DNA of 64,000 nucleotides, taken from Pontederia crassipes. Lineage: Eukaryota > Streptophyta > Magnoliopsida > Commelinales > Pontederiaceae. The stretch is taken from positions 60,323,953 to 60,387,952 of the forward strand of contig CM060198.1 of NCBI GenBank assembly GCA_030549335.1, given 5' to 3'. The notes beneath the pieces were generated by a model that saw only the letters and a list, made by a program, of their open reading frames with translations, searched no databases and had not been told where the DNA came from. How positions within the stretch are numbered: position 1 is the first letter of the stretch; each line of letters opens with the position of its first letter. Below are positions 1 through 9,886 of this stretch, piece by piece. Both the position numbers and the translations under genes were made by a program.

Positions 1-1996
1 CTGTTAGGTTTGACCCTTCGATGTACCTTGCCTTGATCCAAATCCCTTCAATTTATTGATCGAGTTCTGTACACTCAGGACGTAATGCATGCAGTTGCGT
101 CGTCTCATGGCATGGCATTGACCTTACGATCAAGTCCTTGGGAGATCGCAGCCAATGGCCTGCTCGCCCTGACCCCCACGGCAGGTTGATGCTGCTCCGC
201 CATTAATACCATGTACTGCAGCATCTCTCCCTTTCTTTTTTCTCAGACGTCAAAGTGATGGGCGTTCAATAGATCATTAACAAGTTGGGGGGAGCTTTGT
301 TAAAAACCTTGTAACTCTTTTTACGCAATATGATGTGGATCAGAGGATCACTTTTTACCAGTCTTTATAACGAGCTGTGAGGCGATCGAGGAGAAGCGAA
401 AAAAAAAAAAGATGGCATGACATGACACATGGGTCATGATCGGATCAGCCGAGCATCGAGCATATGATCTTTGAAGAACATGCATGCAGTTTTAACCTCA
501 AGCTGCATGGGTGGGGTGTGGTCTGTGTTAGTGGTGGGGTGGGGGAGCAGAGCAGATGTCACTACTACTGCCGTTGTTAAGCTTTCTTCACATGAGATAT
601 ATAGCTGTCCATGCTCGATCCAACATGTTGCCGCTACTCTCTCTCTCTCTCTCCTTTGTAGTTTGTACCACTGTGATCCAAATTCGATCAAACCTGATCA
701 GGAGGCAGTGGCAGGAAAGCAAAAGGGTACAAAGCAAAAGGAGGGGGGAGAGGCATATGGGCATGTCAGGGTTGCTGCATGCTGAGTACCATAATGCTCA
801 TGTGATCATTTTACCTAAGACACTGTTTAGCTTTTGATTTTTTTTTCCTGATCACAAACTTAACACTGTTTTGCTCTTTTTGAGATGCTTGGATCATAAG
901 CAAGTAATTGTGAAAGTAATGATTCAAAGCAAGCTCTCGATGTTTTAACGCAGTACAAATTTTCTCAATAAAAAAAATCACGCGGTTTCTGAGTTGTGAA
1001 AATTACCCCGGGCCCTTTTGCAAGGACGTGACAAGATGCAGTAGATATTGTTATCTTTTGCAGTGGAGTGCAAGAAAGATCACATGTATTTCAAGGATCG
1101 ATGTACTTGCATTGCAAGTTGCAGTGAAACTTTGCTCCATGAATGATGGATAAAAAAAAGAAAGAAAAATGAAGGCATAAAAACAAAAAGAATAAAAAAT
1201 AAATAAAACATGAACGAGAAGCTCCACTCATCTGCTGATCACTAGTTGGATTGTCCAGTTTTACGTAAGAAAGTTGGTGGTGTATGGATTGCTCTCTGAT
1301 GGGATCATAAAAATCAAATCTTTAAAAGCCACAAGGTCCCCTTGGCACATATTAGACAGGAATCACATATATTTATCATATGTTTGGCCCAAAGTCAGGA
1401 ATGATAAACCTCAAGACTTGATGGCATCATAGCAGGAAAGCGATAAATATCGATTTGTCCCAAGCACAGATGACCTTCTCTTGGTGCAAGGAAGAATGAG
1501 ATCCATGATTCCATGTGATAGATCATATTTCATGCATAGACTTGTCTCAGAATTTGTCAACTAGAGAATTGAAATATTTTTCTCGTTTGCTCTTTCTCTC
1601 TCTCTCTCTCTAATACATTTACATATACATACATATAGATATCAACAGTCCAAAAGTAGAAAACAAAGAAGAGGTCTTGATTAATTATTGCCACCTTCCT
1701 AAGATTCCTTCCTTGGCCCTCCCTCTTGTGAATATGGATGGATAGTACTGCTAAAACTTCACAAAACTAAAAGATCCCACTTCCTTTTTCAATTAAACAG
1801 TGGAGATGCCTCAAACTGTCTTCTTTTTCCTTTCTTCGTTATCCCTACAAAAATAATTATAATAACTTGGTCACTAACTGTGACTGCATGTGGCTCTGCC
1901 TGAGGGAACGCTGGAGCTGTGGACAAGCGGCCATGGCCGATGCTTCCGTTCATGCAAACGTCCGAATGCAAAGCGACAGAGAACAGTGGCCTTACC

Positions 1997-1999
<3 letters not shown>
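1..1999. other. Intergenic, no gene recognised
   Basis: No open frame here resembles a known protein and the longer frames come from simple sequence. Short CT runs occur near 636-653 and 1594-1612. It may include the flank of a gene lying to the left of the window, but nothing visible proves that. Confidence 0.5.
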
Positions 2000-2091
<92 letters not shown>

Positions 2092-2100
2092 TCTCTCTCT
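2000..2100. repeat. (CT)n microsatellite
   Basis: About 100 bases of almost pure CT dinucleotide with one CC interruption near 2088. All open frames crossing it (Ser-Leu or Arg-Glu repeats) are artefacts of the dinucleotide. Long CT/GA tracts recur at 2940, 4612 and 45902. Confidence 0.95.
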
Positions 2101-2941
2101 TCCCCCTCCTTTTCCTTCGCCTGTACAGAGAATAATTTTTTGGTTGCTGCTGAAGGAGCTGCCCAGTGTAAATGCACAGTGTGCACTGTGCATTATATGA
2201 TTGATATATGTGAGTCGCTACTGAAGAGTTGCTTGGTGGCTACATGTGTTGCGTGCGGCCAAGGCCCTTTCTCCTGCATACTGATACGTTCCCCAATCGC
2301 CACCCCACCACCACCACCACAAAACACACGCCCCCAGAGAACTCCCAGTGCTCCCAATGACCAACCATCACCCCTCCCTTGTCCTCGTCTCTCTCAAAAG
2401 CCAAACATGTTACCATGATAATACAAGTTCCCGGTCAAGCCTCGTGGGCACTGCTGCCGTTTGAAGAAAACTGGTCTTTAGGATGAGCAAAAAAATAATT
2501 TGTGGAATAAAGATATAATATTTTGTTATTCTCAAAATTTTTTTACCTGAAAATATATAAATTCGAGCATCCCTGTAATCGAAAAAAAAAAACATAAATT
2601 CCTAAATTTTTTTTGTGAATCTTTGTCGGCCCGCCTTTGGAGCCCGATTTAACGTAGTAGGCCCACTTTCCTACGAAAACGAACCGTGCTGAGCTAAGTC
2701 TTCCGTTTCAAGTCTTAACGGGCTTAGTAAGAAAAAGAAGCCTAATGGGCCGAAACCTATTTTGTTCTTTAACACGGCATTTTTTTTATTTGTTTTTTTT
2801 TTCTTTCATGACAATTTCGATGTATGATATTACTAAAATAATGTGGATGACCAATAAAAATTGGATGTATAATCTTACTTTTAAATCTAATAAGTTTCCA
2901 ACAACATCACAAACAAGCTACGAAAACCATTATGAGTGAGT

Positions 2942-2981
<40 letters not shown>

Positions 2982-4160
2982 AGAGCATTATGAGTAATTG
3001 AGGAGACTTGGTGATGAATGAACCGGACACGAAGACCCGAAGGCAAGCAAAGTAGGCATCTTGGTGTCACTTTCACCAGAGTACTACTACTTTACTTTGC
3101 ATGCATGGCTTCTCCTTTCAACTCTTTCATGAATGCTGACATCTGTAATCTTAAAAGGTGGCGTTATTAGTGGTGTATTTATCATTTAATAACTCGCAAT
3201 AACTTTTCTTTTTTTTTTCCTGTTACTGTTGAATTTTCACAATAAATATTGTTCTGGTAACAGCAGTCAGCAGGAGACATTGCTGCTTTATTCAAGGGAT
3301 GGCAACTTCATCAAGAAATGTTAAAAAAAATTAATGGGATGTAGATAATGCCAATTTGAAACTCTTTCTTTTAGCTTAAATAAAGAGTGAAAATTCATGT
3401 GTTGATTATGATATATCACCTATGTGTTGAGAAATTAAATGGTTGTGCATGTTTTTCTCACCTCCATTATCTTAATTGTCAATGTTTTTTTTTTACCACA
3501 GTTGAAATCTAATTTGTCCTTTGAGTAGTTTTAATATATGTAAACCTGATGACCATATCAGCATATGCATATTTTTAAGAATTTCAATTTAAAGTTCAAA
3601 TTACTTTCCTCTGTACTTTTTTCTCTATTTATTTACCTTTTTACCCTTTTTTGCTTATTTTTCTACCTTCTTAATCTTACTTGTCAATTTTTTTTTGTGC
3701 CGGCTCGAATTTACGATTAAATTTGGATGTCCGAAACTATTAGTATTTGACTAGTCCAAAAGTAGACGACTTCAAAATTTGAACTTGGAATTACTAACAT
3801 ACAAACTGAAACGAATACTTGTCCGAACTAACATATATTTTTAATTTTATTCTAAATATATATAAATCAGTCCGAGTTGATTTTCGGTTCAACCGTTTTT
3901 CATATTTCTATGTATCAATTAGAATCAACAATAATCAACCTGAAGTCCGGTCGGATCTTGATTAGAAATTTAGAATGGAGTTGGTGGACAATCCACCGGT
4001 TTGAAATTGAGCCGGTCTGGATCGTTTTTAATCGCTTGTTTAGTTTCCGTTTCTTTGTGAATGAAAAAAAAATTATCATCTTTAATGCACCTATTGATTT
4101 TTCGGATAAATTTAGACGAAATGCCCACGAAAATTATCTCCTCTGTTCTCTCGCTGGCTC
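2101..4160. other. Intergenic and upstream region of the GASA gene
   Basis: AT-rich spacer without a recognisable gene. It holds a GA microsatellite (2940-2986) and, at 3725-3757, one copy of a dispersed repeat (GGATGTCCGAAACTATTAG followed by a TTTGACTAG-type block) that recurs at 13111, 25777, 50152 and 62786. Confidence 0.5.
2940..2986. repeat. (GA)n microsatellite
   Basis: Interrupted GAGAGA tract of about 45 bases flanked by two copies of a CATTATGAGT word, suggesting slippage or a small local duplication. Confidence 0.9.
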
Positions 4161-4163
4161 CAC

Positions 4164-4172
4164 TATAAATAG
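4164..4172 (+). promoter_or_regulatory. TATA box of the GASA gene
   Basis: TATAAATAG lies 43-51 bases before the ATG at 4215, preceded by a CT-rich stretch. Spacing and consensus fit a plant core promoter with a very short 5' leader. Confidence 0.7.
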
Positions 4173-4214
4173 CATGCATCATGTTAACTCCTGTGTAAGA
4201 AAGAGTTCACCGAG

Positions 4215-4603
4215 ATGACGCGCCTCTGCACTCCTCTGCCTCTTCTCGTCGTCGTCCTCCTCCTCTACTCCTGTTTAGATGCCGCCATGGGAGGGTCCGG
4301 TACGCGTTCGATTCGTTGCAGGGTGTTGTGCTTCGTTTCTGCGGTCGTAATTGACACGAGACTCTGTTTCGTTTCGCTCTCTGTTTTTGCTTTGGTTTGT
4401 GGTTTGAAGCTTTCTGCGACTCCAAGTGCGAGGCGAGGTGCTCCAAGGCCGGCGCGCACGACCGGTGCCTCAAGTACTGCGGGATTTGCTGCGCGCAGTG
4501 CCAGTGCGTGCCGTCGGGGACCTACGGGAACAAGGACGAGTGCCCGTGCTACAGGGACAAGTACACCGGCGTCGGCAAGAGGAGAAGGCCCAAGTGCCCG
4601 TGA
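4215..4603 (+). CDS. Snakin/GASA (gibberellin-regulated) cysteine-rich peptide
   Basis: Two exons: 4215-4299 and 4410-4603, joined through GT (4300) and AG (4408-4409) to give a 92-residue pre-peptide. Residues 1-24 form a hydrophobic signal peptide ([20 protein letters not shown]). The C-terminal 63 residues are a GASA domain with all twelve conserved cysteines, including the paired GICC, the CQC, the CPC and the terminal PKCP. Family knowledge: GASA/snakin peptides are secreted to the apoplast, are disulphide-rich, and act in growth responses to gibberellin and in antimicrobial defence. The start is the first ATG after a TATA box. The spacer between signal peptide and domain is very short, as in snakin-2-like members. 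A (CT)n tract follows directly in the 3' UTR, and AATTAATAAAG at about 4721 could serve as polyadenylation signal. Which GASA member this is cannot be decided by eye. Confidence 0.92.
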
Positions 4604-4609
4604 TCTTTC

Positions 4610-4611
<2 letters not shown>

Positions 4612-4652
<41 letters not shown>
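4612..4652. repeat. (CT)n microsatellite in GASA 3' UTR
   Basis: About 40 bases of CT repeat starting nine bases after the stop codon of the GASA gene, so probably transcribed in its 3' UTR. Its length is likely to vary between individuals. Confidence 0.9.
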
Positions 4653-4654
<2 letters not shown>

Positions 4655-4961
4655 CCCTCCCTCCACGTTCAGTGCTGTGTGTTAGTCTGTCATATGCAAT
4701 GAGACGAGTGTGGTAAATTTCAATTAATAAAGAGAAAAAAGTGTTCTCCGTCGGATATCGCAAGGAGCAATTGATATAACCGTGTCAGCTTCACAAACCT
4801 CCTTACAGCAACTCTTCCAGTAGCAACATCGTCTTGGAATGTCTGTAGGAGAGAAATTATGGACGGAAGAACGAATTGAAAATTTTCTGATGATACAAAA
4901 TTTTTATTAGATAAAAACGAAAGATGTTATAATTTAAATTATCCTTTTGTTTAGGCTATTA

Positions 4962-5312
4962 TAGGATTCGTTCGGTTCAAAATTCATCGAAGAAAAGGAA
5001 AAGTAAAAAATGAGAAAGGAAAAGATGGAAAGAAAATATAAGATAATCAAGGTGAATAATTATTTTATTTGATTGAATAAATATTAAGTAATTAATTTAT
5101 TTAGATGATTTTATTTTTATATATTTAATTTATTTAGATAAAGATGAAAATATATATTCTTTTAAAAAAAAAGAAATATTAGAAAAGAATGGAAGAAAGA
5201 TGAAAAGACTTTCTTCTACAGTTCATCTCAAATTTAAACTCACGAGAAGAATGAGTTTTTTTCATTTCTCTTCTTCATCTTCCTTTCACCCATAATCAAA
5301 CAGACCTTTGGA
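4962..5312. mobile_element. Probable small MITE
   Basis: AT-rich block whose left end (AGGATTCGTTCGGTTC) and right end (inverted, AAAGGTCTGTTTGATT) resemble each other and the TTCGTTTGGTT-type ends of common plant MITEs. No target duplication was recognised. It carries no coding capacity. Confidence 0.4.
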
Positions 5313-5444
5313 GAGCTTATATAGATAATTCCTTTGTAGATAATAAAAATTTTGACATTAATTTTTCAAAAATAGGTAACCAAAACCTGGATTTCGAATA
5401 TTTTTTTAATCAATATGTCCATACATTTCATTATTTATTGTAGG

Positions 5445-7126
5445 TGTTTAATTCTTATGCTACCAACTTAAGTCGGTAGCATTTTGCTATCTGAATCCCA
5501 CGCGCTCGTTCCAACATCGACGGGTGATATATTTTCAACGATCTCGACTGTTCGATTTAAGATCAACGACCGATATTACGCCTATTTTTTTACCTTACAA
5601 ACTACGACATCTGTGCAACAATATCTCTCTCCTCTTCTTCTCCCCGCCGCCGCGCGCTCTGTTGCCCTCCACTAGCCGAGATCGCCCGCCGTCATCGACG
5701 AGATCGCCCGATCGCTCGTCGTCCCTTGACATTGCCCACCGACGTTGTCGAGATCGCCCGCACTCTTGTCTTCTGCTCTCTCGCCGAGATCGCCCGCAGC
5801 CGATGCGCGATCCGGCCACCCACGCGCGATCCGGCCAGATCTCGCGCAAAACTTCGTCCCCCAACAAGATCTACGCGTTCTCCGGCCAGATCTACGCATC
5901 CTCCTCGTTTCACCGCTGACACGCTTCCGTGTGTCACCGGCCCCCTTGTTTCGCCGCTCCCCCTCCCGCCGCTCTGTCGCCCCACCGTCGCCGGCTCTCT
6001 CGCCCCGCCGCCTGCTCTCTAGCCATGCCGCTTTGTTGTCCCACGCCGCCCGCTCTTTCGTCCCGCCACGCCTGCTCTCTCTCGCCCTCTTTGTCGCGCC
6101 ATGCATACATAAGTGTTTGCATAGAATTTCCACAAAGACACAACATTTAAGCATTCCATGCTTTATCTAGGGAAGGTTGGCGAGAGAGGGGGTGGCGGCG
6201 GCGGTCGAGCTCGGTGAGAGAGCGGTCGGCGGCGGACGATCTCGACGTGAGATCTGGCGGTGACGGCGAGTGATCTCTGTGAGAGAGCGAGCATCGACGA
6301 CGGACGATATCGACGCGAGATCGGGCGACGACGGCGAGGGATCTCGGTGTGAGATTTGGCGGCGACGGCGAGGGATCTCAGTGTGAGATCTGGCGGCGGC
6401 GGCGGTGAGGGATCTCGACGGACGATCTCAACACGAGATCGAGCAGCGGCAGATAGGGATCTCGGCGAGAGAGTGAGCATCGACGGGGGACGATCTCAGT
6501 ACGAGATCTGACGGCGGCGACGAGGGATCTCGGCAAGAGATCGGAATGTGGCAACTGGCGATCTCGGGGCAGGATCGGGACGAGAGAGTCGAGAGAGCGA
6601 GCGGCGGCGGCGAGGGATCTGAACGAGAGATCAGGCGGCGGTGGCTGACGATGTCAGCTAGTGGACGTCGATCGAGCGGGCTGCGATGGAGAGATGAAGA
6701 GGAGAAAGGATATGTCATGGTTCCAGATACTCGCCAAATTTGAGGTTATTTGTATTCATCGGAAACCCCGCCCACATCACCATTCAATATTTCTTGACCT
6801 ACTATTGACCAAACTACTTGGGCACTGGGCCGTGAGTAGGATCGCTTAACCATGCTTCACAATTGGTAAAAGCGGGCATCATGGAAGTACATGCCACTCA
6901 GCTAAAGAAAGATAATGGAGAGTTGACCAAAAAGAGCACTAAATACTTTTCAAGAGATCTCTTCCAAATCATTGGAATAAAAAAAATAGTCATAATCTCG
7001 GCCGTTGAACTTGAATCGTACGGCTGAGATCATTGAAAATATATCATCGTCGATGATGGAATGAGTGGGTGGAATTCATGTAGCAAAATGCTAGCAACTT
7101 AAGTTGGTAGCATAGGAATTAAACCC
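5445..7126. mobile_element. Long-TIR Mutator-like/foldback element, non-autonomous
   Basis: The outer ~150 bases at each end are imperfect inverted copies. Shared blocks include TTTAATTC, TATGCTACCAACTTAAGT, GTAGCATTTTGCTA, GATATATTTTCAA plus GATCTC, and CTATTTTTTTA. TTGTAGG lies directly outside both ends (5438-5444 and 7127-7133) and may be the core of the target-site duplication. The interior has two GC-rich arms: a pyrimidine-rich left arm with repeated GAGATCGCCCG, and a purine-rich right arm with about ten degenerate ~33-base units built on GAGATCTGGCGGCGACGG. The arms meet near 6160. Open frames inside are by-products of repeat composition; no transposase was found. Long TIRs fit Mutator-like elements and the GC-rich filling recalls Pack-MULEs, but no captured gene was identified. 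Confidence 0.7.
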
Positions 7127-7129
7127 TTG

Positions 7130-8752
7130 TAGGGGTGTTCACAAGGGCGGGTTTGACCCGATCCGTGAATAAATCCGATCCGACCAGATCAAGTTTGGCC
7201 GGATTGAGTTTTCCTTTTTTTCTCTATGATTCGATCCAATTCGACTCGGGCCGAGTCAGGTCTGGTGGTCAAGTTATCCGACCACCATTATTCTTTATTA
7301 TTTTTTTATTTGTTAATAAAAAATATTTATTACTTTATTTTTAATACTAAATAAAATATTTTAAATACCAAAACATATTATTTTAAATATTTATATATTT
7401 TCTACATTTAAATAGTTTATTTTATATAACAACAACAACAACAAAGCCTTATCCCACTAGGTGGGGTCGGCTACATGGATCATACGACGCCATTCCGCTC
7501 TATTAGTAATCAAACCTTTCGGTATATTATTCACCAATAGATCTTGCTCTATTAGTTCGCCAAGTGTCCGCCTTGGCCTCCCTCTCCCTCTTTTAATCGG
7601 ACTCCAGATTATTTGATCTACTCTTCTTACTGGCGCATCTAATGGTCTTCTCTGAACATGACCAAACCATCTCAAACGATTCTCTACCATTTTCTCACTA
7701 ATAGGAGCCACTCCGACTCGTTCACGTATATGGTCATTCCTAATCTTATCTAATCTTGTATGACCACACATCCATCTCAACATCCTCATTTCGGCTACCC
7801 CCACTTTACGTTCATGTTGTCCCTTCATAGCCCAACATTCACTACCATATAACACTGCTGGCCTTATAGCAGTACGATAGAATTTTCCTTTAACTTTATT
7901 GGGTACCTTTCTATCACAAAGAACTCCAGTGGCTTTCCTCCACTTACACCAATCAGCTTGAATTCTATGATTAACATCGTCATCAATCTCACCATCTTGT
8001 CTTACAATTGATCCTAAATATTTAAACTTTGTCACTTGAAGAATTATATCCTCCCCTAACCTAACTTTCAAATCGTCTCTAAGTTATTTATTTGTGAAAT
8101 TGCTATGCATATATTCTGTTTTATTCCTACTTAAACGAAAACCCTTTGACTCCAACGTATTTCTCCATATTTCCAATTTTGTATTAATCTCTTCTCTTGA
8201 ATCCGCTAAAAGTACTATATCATCCGCAAATAGCATGCACTTAGGTACCTCCTCTGTGATACTCTCGGTTATAGCATCGATAACTAAGTTAAATAGATAC
8301 GGGCTTAAAGCTGATCCTTGATGTAGGCCAATTCCTATAAGAAATTCATTTGTCTCACCTCCGGGTGTCCTAACCCTAGTCAATGCCCCATCGTACATAT
8401 CTTGTATTACCTTAATGTATGCAACATTCACCCTCTTCTTTTGCAAGGCTTTCCAAAGTACATCCCTTGGTACCTGATCATACGCCTTCTCTAAGTCAAT
8501 GAAAGCCATATGTAAGTCTCTTCTCCTACTTCGATACTTCTCCATCATCCCCCTTAGTAAATAAATCGCCTCTGTAGTGGATCTAAACAGTTTTTATGAT
8601 ATAAAATTTTAAATTAACAAAAAAAATCATTTAAAATTTAAAAAAAAAAGAAAGAAAAATAACAAGTCATGGATCAACTCGGGTTAAAAAATTTTAACCC
8701 GAACCCGACCCGACCATGGTCGGGTTGGATCTCGATCCGATGAACACCCCTA
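7130..8752. mobile_element. hAT-like MITE (TAGGGGTGTTCAC family), copy A, with LINE inside
   Basis: Begins TAGGGGTGTTCAC and ends ATGAACACCCCTA. Just inside the ends lie GC-rich blocks of CCCGACCCG/CGGGTCGG type, and the core is AT-rich. Copies B (31138) and C (50210) share this structure and lack the insertion. In copy A the AT-rich core is interrupted at 7438-8586 by an RTE LINE. No convincing target duplication is seen for this copy; its left end abuts the foldback element. Confidence 0.7.
7438..8586 (-). mobile_element. RTE-clade LINE, 5'-truncated
   Basis: Minus strand. The frame 8548-8084 encodes the reverse-transcriptase palm: LEKAYDQVPR, GLHQGSALSPYLFNLV and the catalytic box MLFADDIVLL. 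After a frame break near 8072-8083, the frame 8071-7457 continues with the FKYLGSI and LRWFGHVQRRP C-terminal blocks. The element ends in a conserved 3' tail (GTAGCCGACCCCACCTAGT, then GGGATAAGGC and a TTG repeat), typical of plant RTE elements. The endonuclease and N-terminal RT parts are missing, so only about the last 1.15 kb was inserted. It is non-functional and lies within hAT-like copy A. The same tail recurs alone at 24533 and 54808. Confidence 0.9.
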
Positions 8753-9886
8753 ATTTGTTGTACAAGATCATGGGATCGTGATTGAAGATTGGAGTCTTAA
8801 TGATCTTGTAAGTCGAATCAACGCCGTGGAATGGAACACGTCTTTGGTTCGTAGCAATTCGGTCTGAGTACACTTGAGTTCCCAGGATCTGTCACACAAC
8901 CCGGTATCTAAAATGTAGCGATTATCTTGTGATTAGAAGTGTTTACGAGTGGGTTACAAACAACGGCCGGGGTAACTAAAAATATGGTGATTATCTTGAG
9001 ATTAGAAGTGTTTACGAGTGAATTACAAACACGACCATATTAAGCCCCTTGTCATAGATAAATCTGACTTAATCCGACTCAAGTCGAATCAAGTGGTCAA
9101 CCTGACCAGTATTTTTTTTTTCTTTTTTTAATTTTTTCTTAGCTTTTATAATTAATACAAATGCTTATGAATAATGAATATTATTAATTAATAATATAAA
9201 TAATTATTATGATTAATCACTAATTGTAATCATTATTAATGACTGATATTATTATGATCAACTGTTAATTATTAATTATTACTTGACAATCGTTATATTA
9301 ATATTTTACATATGCTAAATATATATACATGATTCATATATGTGAAAATATCTCCTATTATTCTTGATGGCCATGCATATTGAGTATTATGATCATTGAA
9401 AGCTTCTTTTCTATATTTAAATCCGTTTAGCCTAGAAAAAATAATGATGATAAAACGATAACCACTGACTTGCAAATAAATACAAATATGAACTGAAACT
9501 TAATAATTAGTATTGATAACATAATAGTTTACATAAATGAAAGCCATGCATGATGGAACATCTAGTTCTTCATAAATTGATTTGTAAAAAGAGAGACCAA
9601 CATCCATTGCGGCAAGCCTATAATTATATCTCAGATGCTCAATATCCTTCCTAGTTCCTAGTTTTATTAAGTGATCATTTTTATTAGAAGTACAGAGCGT
9701 CCCCCGGACTGACAAGTAGCTGAAAGGAGAATAATTCTTACCATCATCTAATACAAGTATGTTGCAATATCCCCAAACATGGAAACCCGTCACAGTTTGC
9801 TCTCTCCTGATGACAACAACAAATGAAGGAACAGACACATCCTTGTGTGGTATTCAGATTACCAAGTCTCAAAACAATTAGTTCGT
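8753..9886. other. Intergenic / 3' flank of the dehydrogenase gene
   Basis: Contains an imperfect local repeat (TAGCGATTATCTTGTGATTAG near 8917 and a close copy near 8977, both followed by GAAGTGTTTACGAGTG) and AT-rich sequence. The segment next to 9887 is presumably 3' UTR and downstream flank of the dehydrogenase gene. The minus-strand frame at 9500-9838 has no recognised similarity. Confidence 0.45.

Noticed and set aside
1789-2418. Open frames of 60-180 residues through the CT tract (Ser-Leu or Arg-Glu repeats)
   Set aside because: They exist only because the dinucleotide repeat lacks stop codons; flanking sequence shows no homology or splice structure.
5524-6718. Many overlapping Arg/Pro/Ser-rich frames on both strands
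   Set aside because: They fall inside the GC-rich repeat arms of the foldback element and are open on both strands, a composition effect rather than coding.
9500-9838. 112-residue minus-strand frame downstream of ASD
   Set aside because: It follows the ASD stop codon, shows no recognisable domain and probably reads 3' UTR and flank.
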